Of a stretch of DNA of 16,003 nt, positions 7,688-14,043 are shown in pieces. A model generated the notes under the pieces. It did no database searches, was not told where the DNA came from, and saw nothing but the letters and a program-made list of their open reading frames with translations. Position numbers and translations under genes: made by a program. The stretch's first letter is position 1. Every line of letters starts with the position of its first letter. Origin of the DNA: Candidatus Bipolaricaulota bacterium (GTDB taxonomy: Bacteria > Bipolaricaulota > Bipolaricaulia > UBA7950 > UBA9294); contig RXOA01000115.1 of NCBI GenBank assembly GCA_003979035.1, positions 1-16,003 on the forward strand, read 5' to 3'.

Positions 7688-8104
7688 GTGAACCAGACCA
7701 TACGATTTAGCGTATCGATGGAGGAGCAGCTTGTTGCCGCCCTCGACGAAATGGCCGACAAGCGCGGCTACAGCTGCCGATCCGAGGCGGTTCGGGATGC
7801 AATCCGATCCCAGCTTGTCCGCGATGAATGGGACGAAAGCGGCAGCGTAGTCGGCGTGATCACGCTGCTCTACGATCACCACACACATGGGCTCTCCGAG
7901 AGACTGACGCAGATCCAGCATCAGGCTGAACCGTGCATCATCTCGACGACCCACATCCACCTTGATACGAATATGTGTCTGGAACTTGTCGCCGTTCGCG
8001 GCGACGCAGCAACCATTCGAACGCTGGCCGACCGCCTTCGCAGTCTGAAAGGGGTCAAACACGGCGGTCTGTCCGGCACGTCGACCGGGATTCGTCTCCC
8101 GTGA
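7688..8104 (+). CDS. nikR: Nickel-responsive regulator NikR
   Basis: A 138-residue ribbon-helix-helix repressor of nickel uptake genes. The N-terminal DNA-binding part (about 1-45: strand QTIRFSVS, then helices with RGYSCRSEAVRDAIR) matches NikR closely, and the C-terminal ACT-like metal domain follows. The high-affinity nickel ligands are all present at the family spacing: H78, H89, H91 and C97 (QHQ...THIHL....MCLEL), equivalent to E. coli H76, H87, H89 and C95. The start is GTG 7688, which gives the family N-terminal length, with AGAGG (7677-7681) as ribosome site; an open frame to 7628 would only add an unrelated leader. It is first in a five-gene operon, 16 bases before the binding protein gene. 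The start codon touches a tandem NikR-like operator, so autoregulation is likely. All ligands being intact argues for a true nickel sensor. Confidence 0.93.
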   Translation: MNQTIRFSVSMEEQLVAALDEMADKRGYSCRSEAVRDAIRSQLVRDEWDESGSVVGVITLLYDHHTHGLSERLTQIQHQAEPCIISTTHIHLDTNMCLELVAVRGDAATIRTLADRLRSLKGVKHGGLSGTSTGIRLP

Positions 8105-8120
8105 CCCCAAGAAGGAGGCA

Positions 8121-8948
8121 ATGATGCTCCCCCCCAACCGTCCCTTCCGCATCTTCCTCGTCACGATCCTGCTCACCGGCGCCGTGGCCTGCCTCGCCGC
8201 CGGAGTTCCGGTGGTTGTCGCCACCCACGCCGTGCTTGGCGAGATGGTCAGCATCGTCGGCGGTGATGAAATCGAGGTTGTCACACTGATTCCGTCCGGT
8301 TTCTGCCCCGCGCACTACGATCTCGCTCCAAGCGACCTTGCTGCCGTGGCGCGGGCCCAATTGGTGATCTACTCGGGATTCGAACCGTGGATGGACACGC
8401 TGCGCATGGCGATCGGATCCGAAGCGTCGATCCTTCAGCTGGCCGGAGAGTGGAACACGCCGGCCACGGCCTCCGCCAAACTCACCCGCATTACGGACCA
8501 GCTTCGCCTTGTTTCGCCAAGTGAGGGGGCTTCTTTCTCATCGCGCGCGGCGGCGTACGACAGTGAGCTCACCCTGATGGGAACGGAGCTTACACATCAA
8601 GCCTCATCGTTGAAGGTCGAGGAGATCGCGGTGATTTGCATCGTCTGGCAGGCGGAGTTCATCGAGTGGCTTGGGTTCGACATCGCCGCCACGTACAACT
8701 CGCCGGAAACTCTCTCCCTGCGGGACCTCGTGGAGCTCGCCAACATCGGCACGGAAGCAGGCGTTGCATTGGTCATCGACAATCTCCAGAGCGGCATCCA
8801 GTTTGGCGCCAAGCTTGCGCAGGAGATCGGCGCTGTTCACGTGGTCCTGTCCAATTTTCCCGGGGCGATGCCCAACACCGGGACGTTCCTCGATCTCCTC
8901 CGTGCCAACGCCGATGCGTTGTTCGCGGCGATTTCTCCGCTGCAATGA
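8121..8948 (+). CDS. Atypical ZnuA-like (cluster A-I) metal-binding protein, predicted nickel
   Basis: Extracytoplasmic binding protein of an ABC-3 importer, 275 residues. The N-terminal signal segment (about 9-27) is followed by VPVVVATHAVLGEMVSIVGG, the start of the ZnuA/TroA fold. AVAC at 21-24 might serve as a poor lipobox; otherwise cleavage is after CLAA. The usual ligand motifs are changed. GVDPH has become GFCPAH (C62, H65). The middle PHVWLDP block is missing and replaced around GEWNTPATA. The HDAFGYF histidine is Gln in WQAEFIEW (Q177). A histidine stands at ATH36 where the family has Thr. The metal site must therefore differ from zinc or manganese members. A strong AAGGAGG (8112-8118) precedes it; ATG 8124 would have better spacing than 8121, a one-codon difference. 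Nickel is inferred from nikR and its operator upstream. Confidence 0.85.
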   Translation: MMLPPNRPFRIFLVTILLTGAVACLAAGVPVVVATHAVLGEMVSIVGGDEIEVVTLIPSGFCPAHYDLAPSDLAAVARAQLVIYSGFEPWMDTLRMAIGSEASILQLAGEWNTPATASAKLTRITDQLRLVSPSEGASFSSRAAAYDSELTLMGTELTHQASSLKVEEIAVICIVWQAEFIEWLGFDIAATYNSPETLSLRDLVELANIGTEAGVALVIDNLQSGIQFGAKLAQEIGAVHVVLSNFPGAMPNTGTFLDLLRANADALFAAISPLQ

Positions 8949-9035
8949 GATTTGGGCCGTCGTTCAGGAGCGCATCTGCAACAAGGTTCCCCAGGACACA
9001 GAGAGGAGTCGTCGACGCCGATAACGACCTCAAAA

Positions 9036-9044
9036 GGGGGGGGG
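9036..9044 (+). promoter_or_regulatory. Nine-G tract acting as ribosome site of the FmdE-like gene
   Basis: CAAAA is followed by nine Gs running straight into ATG 9045. It is the only Shine-Dalgarno-like sequence for this start and sets the choice against the TTG at 8952. A homopolymer this long in the ribosome site can slip during replication, which would change the spacing and expression level. Confidence 0.5.
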
Positions 9045-9554
9045 ATGGCCGATCGGAGCATGAATAAGGATATGGATAAGGATATCGATATCGATGTGGA
9101 AACGAATGTGGAGTTGGACACGGATCCGCAGTTCGTTGAGCACGATGCTAACCTCGATGTCTTGATCGAACGTGGTGTGGCCCTGCACGGTCATCTCGGC
9201 CCATATCTCGTGTGCGGGATTCGGATGGGACGCCTTGCTCTCCAGCTTCTGAGGTGCCGTGGCTACTCCGACATCTCGGCGGAATCCGATGCCGGATCGA
9301 CACCGCCCCTTTCCTGCCTGACCGACGGCATCCAGGTCGGCTGCGGATGCACCACGGGGAAGGGCAACTTGCGCGTCACCAACTGGTGCCGACCGCGCGT
9401 CTGGTTCATCGGCCCGGAGGGACGAACGGTGACCATCGAGATTCGCCCCGAAGTCGTCGCCTCGTTCCGCACGGGGACCCTTGAGCAAGCAAGCCAATCC
9501 GTCAAGACGCTCCCATTGGAGGAGCTCTTCCAATGGAACCCGCCGTCAGACTAG
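9045..9554 (+). CDS. FmdE-like metal-binding protein with Asp-rich N-terminus
   Basis: A 169-residue soluble protein of the FmdE family (named after the formylmethanofuran dehydrogenase operon; the biochemical role of most members is unknown). Family marks: HGHLGPYLVCGIRMG (H48, H50) for the usual FHGHxCPGLxxG, and SCLTDGIQVGCGCTTGKGN (C91, C100, C102, K106) for the usual C..DAIQ..TGCT.GKGN. These His and Cys residues probably bind metal. Residues 9-27 form an acidic run with Asp at nearly every second position, encoded by a GATAT/GATAAG near-repeat at about 9063-9120. There is no signal peptide. The gene sits between the binding protein and ATPase genes and overlaps the ATPase by 22 bases, so it is tied to the transporter. 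A role as cytoplasmic metal receiver or chaperone is inference. The start at 9045 is set by the G-tract; ATG 9060 is an alternative. Confidence 0.85.
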   Translation: MADRSMNKDMDKDIDIDVETNVELDTDPQFVEHDANLDVLIERGVALHGHLGPYLVCGIRMGRLALQLLRCRGYSDISAESDAGSTPPLSCLTDGIQVGCGCTTGKGNLRVTNWCRPRVWFIGPEGRTVTIEIRPEVVASFRTGTLEQASQSVKTLPLEELFQWNPPSD

Positions 9555-10267
9555 CCGATGTGCATGCGGCGTACGAAGGGGAGCGCCGCGGAACGCTTCA
9601 CGGCATCGACTTCGCTGCGTCTCGCGGCGAGCTTGTCGCCGTGGTCGGGCCGAACGGAGCCGGGAAAACAACGCTGCTTGAGGTGATCAACGGGCTTCTT
9701 CCCGTGAACCGCGGAGTGGTCAGCGTGTGGGGGCAGTCGATGAGCGTGGCGGCTCACCGATTGCGACGCCGGATCGGGTATATGCCGCAGGATTTGTTCT
9801 TTCCTGCATCCACACCGTTCCTTGTCGCCGATGTGGTGCTGATGGCGCAGTTCGCCGAAAGGGGAGTCTTCCGTTGGCCGACACGTGCGGACCGTGCCCG
9901 TGCCCGCGAAGCGATGTTGACCATGGGAATCAGCGAGTTCGCTCGTCGACCGATCGGACGATTGTCCGGCGGACAACAGCGCAAGGTCCTTCTCGCAAGG
10001 ACGGTGTCCCAACGCGCCGCTTTGCTGTTGCTCGACGAACCCACGGCGAACCTCGACCCGACGTCACGCAAGGAGATTTCTGATTCGATCCTCGAAATCC
10101 GAGACTCGCTCGGCGCCACGACGTTCGTTGTCAGCCATGATGCCGGACGATTGCTGGATGCAGCGGACCGGACGATCGTGCTGGTCGATGGTCGGATTGC
10201 GCCTTCGAACCAAGACCAGGCGTCGGTTGCGTTCTCGGTGTCCGCCGGCTCGATCGGAGATCTGTAA
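9533..10267 (+). CDS. ABC-3 type metal transporter ATPase (ZnuC-like)
   Basis: A 244-residue ATP-binding subunit that powers metal import with the permease encoded next. All ABC motifs are intact: Walker A GPNGAGKTT (39-47), Q-loop Gln 86 in YMPQ, signature LSGGQQRK (144-151), Walker B LLLLDEPTANLD with catalytic Glu 169, and the switch His 202 in VVSHD. Length and the DVVLMA segment after the Q-loop suit the ZnuC/MntB/TroB group. The start ATG overlaps the end of the FmdE-like gene by 22 bases, and GGAGG lies 10 bases before it, so the two are probably translationally coupled. The permease start follows after one base. The family alone does not give the metal; nickel is inferred from the nikR-led operon. 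Confidence 0.95.
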   Translation: MEPAVRLADVHAAYEGERRGTLHGIDFAASRGELVAVVGPNGAGKTTLLEVINGLLPVNRGVVSVWGQSMSVAAHRLRRRIGYMPQDLFFPASTPFLVADVVLMAQFAERGVFRWPTRADRARAREAMLTMGISEFARRPIGRLSGGQQRKVLLARTVSQRAALLLLDEPTANLDPTSRKEISDSILEIRDSLGATTFVVSHDAGRLLDAADRTIVLVDGRIAPSNQDQASVAFSVSAGSIGDL

Positions 10268-10268
10268 C

Positions 10269-11108
10269 ATGTTCGGACTTCCCTGGACCATTCTGCTGCC
10301 AACGCTTCTCGGCAGTGTCCTTGCCGCAATGAATTGCAGTGTCATCGGCGTGTTCATTGTGCGGATGAACCTCTCATCGCTCGGATTCGCGATGAGCCAC
10401 GCCGCGTTTGCCGGTGCGGCGCTCGGTGTCGCCGTGGCTGTACTGGATCCGGTGTGGATGGCGCTGCTGTTCGCGACTCTCGCCGCCGCATTCCTTGGGC
10501 CGCTGGCGGACGCTTCCCGGTTGAATACGGACAGCATCATCGGCGCCGTTTTCCCGCTGACGATGGCCCTTGGTCTTGTCTTCCTCAACAAGGCGCCGAG
10601 CGCAGGCATCGGAAGCGGCGCGTTGTCGCTGCTCTGGGGGAGCGTGCTGGGGATCACGATGCAACAGGTGTGGACGCTGGCGTCGGTCACGCTCGGATTG
10701 CTCGTCCTGCTTGCCGCATTCGGAAAGGGATTCCTGGCCTTGTTGCTCGATCGGAAGCTGGCGCTGGCAACGGGAATCCCGGCAAGAGGCCACTTCTACG
10801 CTGTGCTGTTTGTCTCGGCAATCGTCGTGTCGATCTCGCTTCGTATCACCGGCGGGCTTCTGATCTACGCATTGATGGTGCTTCCCGCCTCCACGGCGCT
10901 GCAGTGGGTCTACGATATTAAGAAGGCGTTCCTGCTCGCTCCGGCGCTCGGGATGATCGGCGCCGTGCTGGGGTTTGTTCTGTCGCTTGTCGCCGATCTT
11001 CCGATCGGCTCGTCAATCGCCCTAGCGGCCTGCATCTTGTTCCTGTTGTCGTTGGCGGTCTCGCCGAAACGACGGCGCCGGGCGTTTGCGAAGGCCGCCG
11101 AGGAGTAA
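10269..11108 (+). CDS. ABC-3 family metal transporter permease (ZnuB-like)
   Basis: A 279-residue membrane subunit, with about eight hydrophobic segments, that forms the metal path across the inner membrane. Family marks: the MNLSSLGFAMSHAAFAG block (the usual LsfxGdalSHa..pG), DSIIGAVFPLTMALGL, and ISLRITGGLLIYALMVLPAS near the end of the core. The C-terminus is basic (KRRRR), probably cytoplasmic. I use ATG 10269, one base after the ATPase stop and with GGAGA 8 bases upstream, because it gives a normal ABC-3 N-terminus; the frame is open further upstream but only inside the ATPase gene. Last gene of the nikR operon. It faces the end of the second permease with 41 bases between the stops and no clear terminator. 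Confidence 0.95.
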   Translation: MFGLPWTILLPTLLGSVLAAMNCSVIGVFIVRMNLSSLGFAMSHAAFAGAALGVAVAVLDPVWMALLFATLAAAFLGPLADASRLNTDSIIGAVFPLTMALGLVFLNKAPSAGIGSGALSLLWGSVLGITMQQVWTLASVTLGLLVLLAAFGKGFLALLLDRKLALATGIPARGHFYAVLFVSAIVVSISLRITGGLLIYALMVLPASTALQWVYDIKKAFLLAPALGMIGAVLGFVLSLVADLPIGSSIALAACILFLLSLAVSPKRRRRAFAKAAEE

Positions 11109-11149
11109 TTCACCTCGGTTCGGTTCAAGAATGCGCGCGTCCGACCAGT

Positions 11150-12040
11150 TTATCCCGCGGTGAAAGCGTCTCTACCATCGTTCGCCGGGAAAGCATGTCT
11201 GCGGCGAGAGCGAACGAGTGAAACGGCAAGCAAGACAAGAAACAACCCCGTCGCCACCAGCACGATCGCCGCGCCGGAGGCGATCCCCACATAGAACGAC
11301 ACATACAAACCGATGAGTCCGGACAGCGCGCCGATCCCCGCCGACGCCGCCATCATCATCGGCAGGCGGCGCGTCAGCAGCAACGCAGCGGAAGGCGGCG
11401 TCACGAGCATGGCAAGCATCAGCCCGACTCCAACCGTTTGCAGAGACACGGCCACGGTGAGCGCCATGAGAATGAGAAGAAGGTTCTGATACAGGCGGAC
11501 CGGGAGGCGTTGCGTCCGCCCGAGCGTCGGATCGAAGCTGATCACGAGAAACTCCTTGTAGAACAGCCCCACCAGCAACAAGATGGCGCCCCCGAACGCT
11601 CCGATCACCGCCAGGTCCCAAGCCGTCACGGCAAGCACGTTTCCGAACAGGAAATGAACCAGATCGACGGCAAACCCGCGAACCGTGGAAATCAACGCAA
11701 TCCCCAGCGCAAACATTCCGGCAAACACGATCCCGATCGCGCTATCCTCGCGAATCCTCCCCCGTCGGCTGATCGCCCCCACCCCGAGCGCTACGAAAAC
11801 GGATGTCCCCAGAGCCCACCAGAACAGCCCGCGCCGATCGTCCTGTCCCTCGACGAGGAATCCGACGGCAAGTCCGGGAAGAATCGAGTGGGCGACGGCA
11901 CTTCCCAGAAACGCCATCCCGCGGAGTACGACATAGCAGCCGATCACCGAGCACACGATTCCCACGATCACCGCGGCAAGCAGCCCCCGAACCATGAACG
12001 GGTACGAGAACGGGAACACGACCATCTCAAGGAAGCTCAT
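11150..12040 (-). CDS. ABC-3 family metal transporter permease, second system
   Basis: A 296-residue membrane subunit of the MntC/ZnuB/SitC-like group with about eight or nine hydrophobic segments. Conserved blocks: VVLRGMAFLGSAVAHSILPG (the ABC-3 signature loop), EDSAIGIVFAGMFALGIALI, LFGNVLAVT, and VSLQTVGVGLMLAMLVTPP. The start overlaps the end of the ATPase gene by 14 bases, which points to coupled translation, and it is the last gene of a three-gene minus-strand operon. The C-terminus is basic and polar, probably cytoplasmic. It is clearly different from the permease at 10269-11108, so the two systems are old paralogues rather than a recent copy. Probable substrate zinc, possibly manganese, judged from the binding protein. 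Confidence 0.95.
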   Translation of the reverse strand: MSFLEMVVFPFSYPFMVRGLLAAVIVGIVCSVIGCYVVLRGMAFLGSAVAHSILPGLAVGFLVEGQDDRRGLFWWALGTSVFVALGVGAISRRGRIREDSAIGIVFAGMFALGIALISTVRGFAVDLVHFLFGNVLAVTAWDLAVIGAFGGAILLLVGLFYKEFLVISFDPTLGRTQRLPVRLYQNLLLILMALTVAVSLQTVGVGLMLAMLVTPPSAALLLTRRLPMMMAASAGIGALSGLIGLYVSFYVGIASGAAIVLVATGLFLVLLAVSLVRSRRRHAFPANDGRDAFTAG

Positions 12041-12950
12041 CGATGTGCCCTCCGGAGCATGCCGTGTCTTGGATCATCAGAACGCCTTCCTCCGTCTCGA
12101 TCATGCGCAGGCAACTCCCGTACGCCCGACGAAGGCGCTCCGGCGACAAGACATCCTCCGCGCTCCCGTAGCCAACCATTTGTCGATCGAGCAGCAGCAC
12201 ACGGTCAAACCGTTGCCCGGCGATTCCAAGATCGTGGAGCGCGACCACCGGAGTTGCGCCCTGATCGGAGAGCTTGTCGATCAATTCAAGGATCTCCGTG
12301 ATGGAGTGCACATCGAGCGCCGCAAGAGGCTCGTCCATCAAGACAAGCTCCGCCTGTTGCGCAAAGGCGCGGGCAACGAACATCCTCTGCTGCTGCCCTC
12401 CGGAGAGGTCGGCGATCCGCCGTGAGGCGAGGTCCGCGATCCCCACGGTACGAAGTGCATCCCGCGCGATCTGCCGATCGGCGCGGCTCGGTCGGCGGAG
12501 CGGTCCCATGCGGCCGCCTCGGGCCATCAGGACCACATCGAATACCGTCACGGGGAAACGCCAATCCACAGCAGCACGCTGCGGAAGGTATGAAATGCAG
12601 AGGTGTGCGAGCGGGGCGTGCCCAAACACTTCGATGGTTCCGTTCGCGGGAGCAAGAAGCCCCGCCGCAAGTGCGAGGAACGTGCTCTTGCCGGCGCCGT
12701 TCGGCCCCACCACAGCAAGGCGCTTCCCCACGTCGAGCGACAGCGTGATCTGTTCCAGCGCCGGCACGCCGTGGTACTCCGCCGAGACGTGTTGAAATCG
12801 GAGCGCGGGGCAACACGCCGCGTGCTCAACACCGCTCCGCGCTCGACCGGGCGCCTGAACATCATGCATTGCTCGACAGGAGCCCACCGACGGCCATTGA
12901 AGGCCGAACCATCGGGCGAGCGGGCGCGTTCTTCGGTCCGCTGCTCTCAT
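12027..12950 (-). CDS. ABC-3 type metal transporter ATPase, second system
   Basis: ATP-binding subunit of 307 residues from the ATG at 12950. The ABC core starts near residue 49 (LRFQHVSAEYHG) and is complete: Walker A GPNGAGKST, YLPQ followed by the RAAVDWRFPVTVFDVVLM stretch typical of ZnuC/MntB-type subunits, signature LSGGQQQR, Walker B LVLMDEPLAALD, and switch VVALHD. The first 48 residues, rich in Arg, Cys and Pro, are not part of the fold. ATG 12950 overlaps the binding-protein stop (ATGA), a common coupling arrangement, but has no good ribosome site. Later starts at ATG 12869 or GTG 12830 would give a normal-length protein. The end overlaps the permease start by 14 bases. Confidence 0.93.
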   Translation of the reverse strand: MRAADRRTRPLARWFGLQWPSVGSCRAMHDVQAPGRARSGVEHAACCPALRFQHVSAEYHGVPALEQITLSLDVGKRLAVVGPNGAGKSTFLALAAGLLAPANGTIEVFGHAPLAHLCISYLPQRAAVDWRFPVTVFDVVLMARGGRMGPLRRPSRADRQIARDALRTVGIADLASRRIADLSGGQQQRMFVARAFAQQAELVLMDEPLAALDVHSITEILELIDKLSDQGATPVVALHDLGIAGQRFDRVLLLDRQMVGYGSAEDVLSPERLRRAYGSCLRMIETEEGVLMIQDTACSGGHIDELP

Positions 12951-13891
12951 TCGGAGTCACTTCCCAGAAGCGCTTCGACGATGTTCGTCGTGTTGGTTCG
13001 CATCAGCTGGAGATAGTTGGCGGCCGGTCCCTGTGCGTCGCCGAGCGCTCCAGTGTACAGCTCAACCAGCGACACATGCGTATCGGTGGCGATCCGTTGC
13101 GCCAGGGCGGGGTTCACTGTCTTGCCGACAAAGATGGCCGTCACGCCCGACGCGGCGATTTCGTCCTGAAGGCGGGCCACGTCGCGGGCCGAAGGCTCGG
13201 AGAGCGAGCTGAACCCGGGCAGCACAGTTCCCAACTGCCGGAATCCATAACGGGCCGCAAAGTAGCCGAGCAATGCATGATCGGTGATCAGCAGACGCTG
13301 ACCGCGTGACAGACGAGCGACGTTGTCCCAGATCCACGCGTCAAGTTCAGCAAGCAACGCGCGGTAGTCCGCGGCTCGAGCAGAAAACAGCTGCCCGTGA
13401 TCGGGATCCGCCTCCGAAAGCGCTTCATCGATCTCATCACTCCAGATCATGACGTTCGTCGGGTCGAACCAAACGTGAGGATCTGTTCCTTGGGAATGCC
13501 CGTCTCCGTTCGCGGCGGCGTCATCCGCGATATCAAGCGTTCGCAGCGCAATCCGCGCACTTAGATCGACCAGGATCGCGCCGGAGCTTTCGAGAAGCGG
13601 AATCAAGGCTTGCTCCAACCCGGCTCCGTTGATGAACACCAGGTCGGCATCGGCGAGGGAAACCATGTCCCGTGGCGTGGGTTCGAAAGCGTGTGGATCC
13701 ACGCCGACGGGAATCAGCACGGTGAGTTCGATTTCTTCACCGCCGATTCTCTCGACGACATCCCCGATGATCGTCGTCGTCGCCACGACGGACAACGATC
13801 TCCCGGAGGAAACGGCGGCAAACGAAGCCAGGACGATCCACAACAGACCACCGACAAGAACGATCCCCCAACCGACTCGTTTCACGTCCAT
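12947..13891 (-). CDS. ZnuA/TroA-type metal-binding protein, probably zinc
   Basis: Extracytoplasmic binding protein, 314 residues. N-terminal hydrophobic segment (about 8-27) without a lipobox, so a signal peptide or anchor. Three family histidines are present: H67 in GVDPHAFEP, H139 in TDPHVWFDP, and H205 in TDHALLGYF. His rather than Glu at the third place is the zinc-type (ZnuA) pattern. The usual fourth-ligand Asp is replaced in LYTGALG. A short GDGHSQG before H139 may be a reduced form of the His-rich loop of ZnuA. The linker helix and the C-terminal NYLQLMRTN block are normal. I chose ATG 13891 because GGGAGGAA lies 6 bases upstream; an in-frame ATG at 13915 would add eight residues. 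First gene of the minus-strand operon; the stop overlaps the ATPase start by four bases. A dyad 55 bases upstream may be its operator. Confidence 0.93.
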   Translation of the reverse strand: MDVKRVGWGIVLVGGLLWIVLASFAAVSSGRSLSVVATTTIIGDVVERIGGEEIELTVLIPVGVDPHAFEPTPRDMVSLADADLVFINGAGLEQALIPLLESSGAILVDLSARIALRTLDIADDAAANGDGHSQGTDPHVWFDPTNVMIWSDEIDEALSEADPDHGQLFSARAADYRALLAELDAWIWDNVARLSRGQRLLITDHALLGYFAARYGFRQLGTVLPGFSSLSEPSARDVARLQDEIAASGVTAIFVGKTVNPALAQRIATDTHVSLVELYTGALGDAQGPAANYLQLMRTNTTNIVEALLGSDSE

Positions 13892-13945
13892 ATCGTTCCT
13901 CCCGAGGCAGCCCATTCGGCATTGGATCTGACTCGATCATCGGCA

Positions 13946-13966
13946 AGCATGGCCGTTCGTCATGCT
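13946..13966 (-). promoter_or_regulatory. Candidate operator dyad upstream of the second ABC-3 operon
   Basis: AGCATG and CATGCT form a perfect 6+6 inverted repeat around 9 bases, 21 bases in all, centred about 65 bases before ATG 13891. The size and symmetry suit a dimeric metal regulator (Fur/Zur or DtxR/MntR type), but the sequence matches no box I can name. A 9-base direct repeat (AGGCAGCCC at 13905-13913 and 13971-13979) brackets it. No such regulator gene is in the window. Confidence 0.3.
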
Positions 13967-14043
13967 CGTTAGGCAGCCCGGCAACGTTCTCGCCGCGAGC
14001 GCAGCGATAGGGGCTGGCGTTCACCCATTCTAGTACGGATCGT

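Noticed and set aside
8952..9044. TTG start adding 31 residues to the FmdE-like protein
   Set aside because: No ribosome site and a non-conserved Gly/Ser/Thr leader; the G-tract points to ATG 9045.
10128..10268. Upstream in-frame extension of the first permease
   Set aside because: It lies inside the ATPase gene; the ATG at 10269 has a good ribosome site and gives the normal ABC-3 N-terminus.
11109..11149. Bidirectional terminator between the two convergent permease genes
   Set aside because: No stem with a T-run on either strand in the 41-base gap.
11438..12301. Open plus-strand frame of 287 codons antisense to the second permease and ATPase
   Set aside because: The translation is low-complexity (His, Arg, Gln, Pro rich) and lies opposite two complete ABC genes.
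13892..14043. Possible metal riboswitch (cobalamin, NiCo or yybP-ykoY type) before the zinc-type operon
   Set aside because: I looked for the conserved boxes of these classes and found none; only the AGCATG dyad and a small GCTCGCGGCGAG hairpin without a T-run are present.
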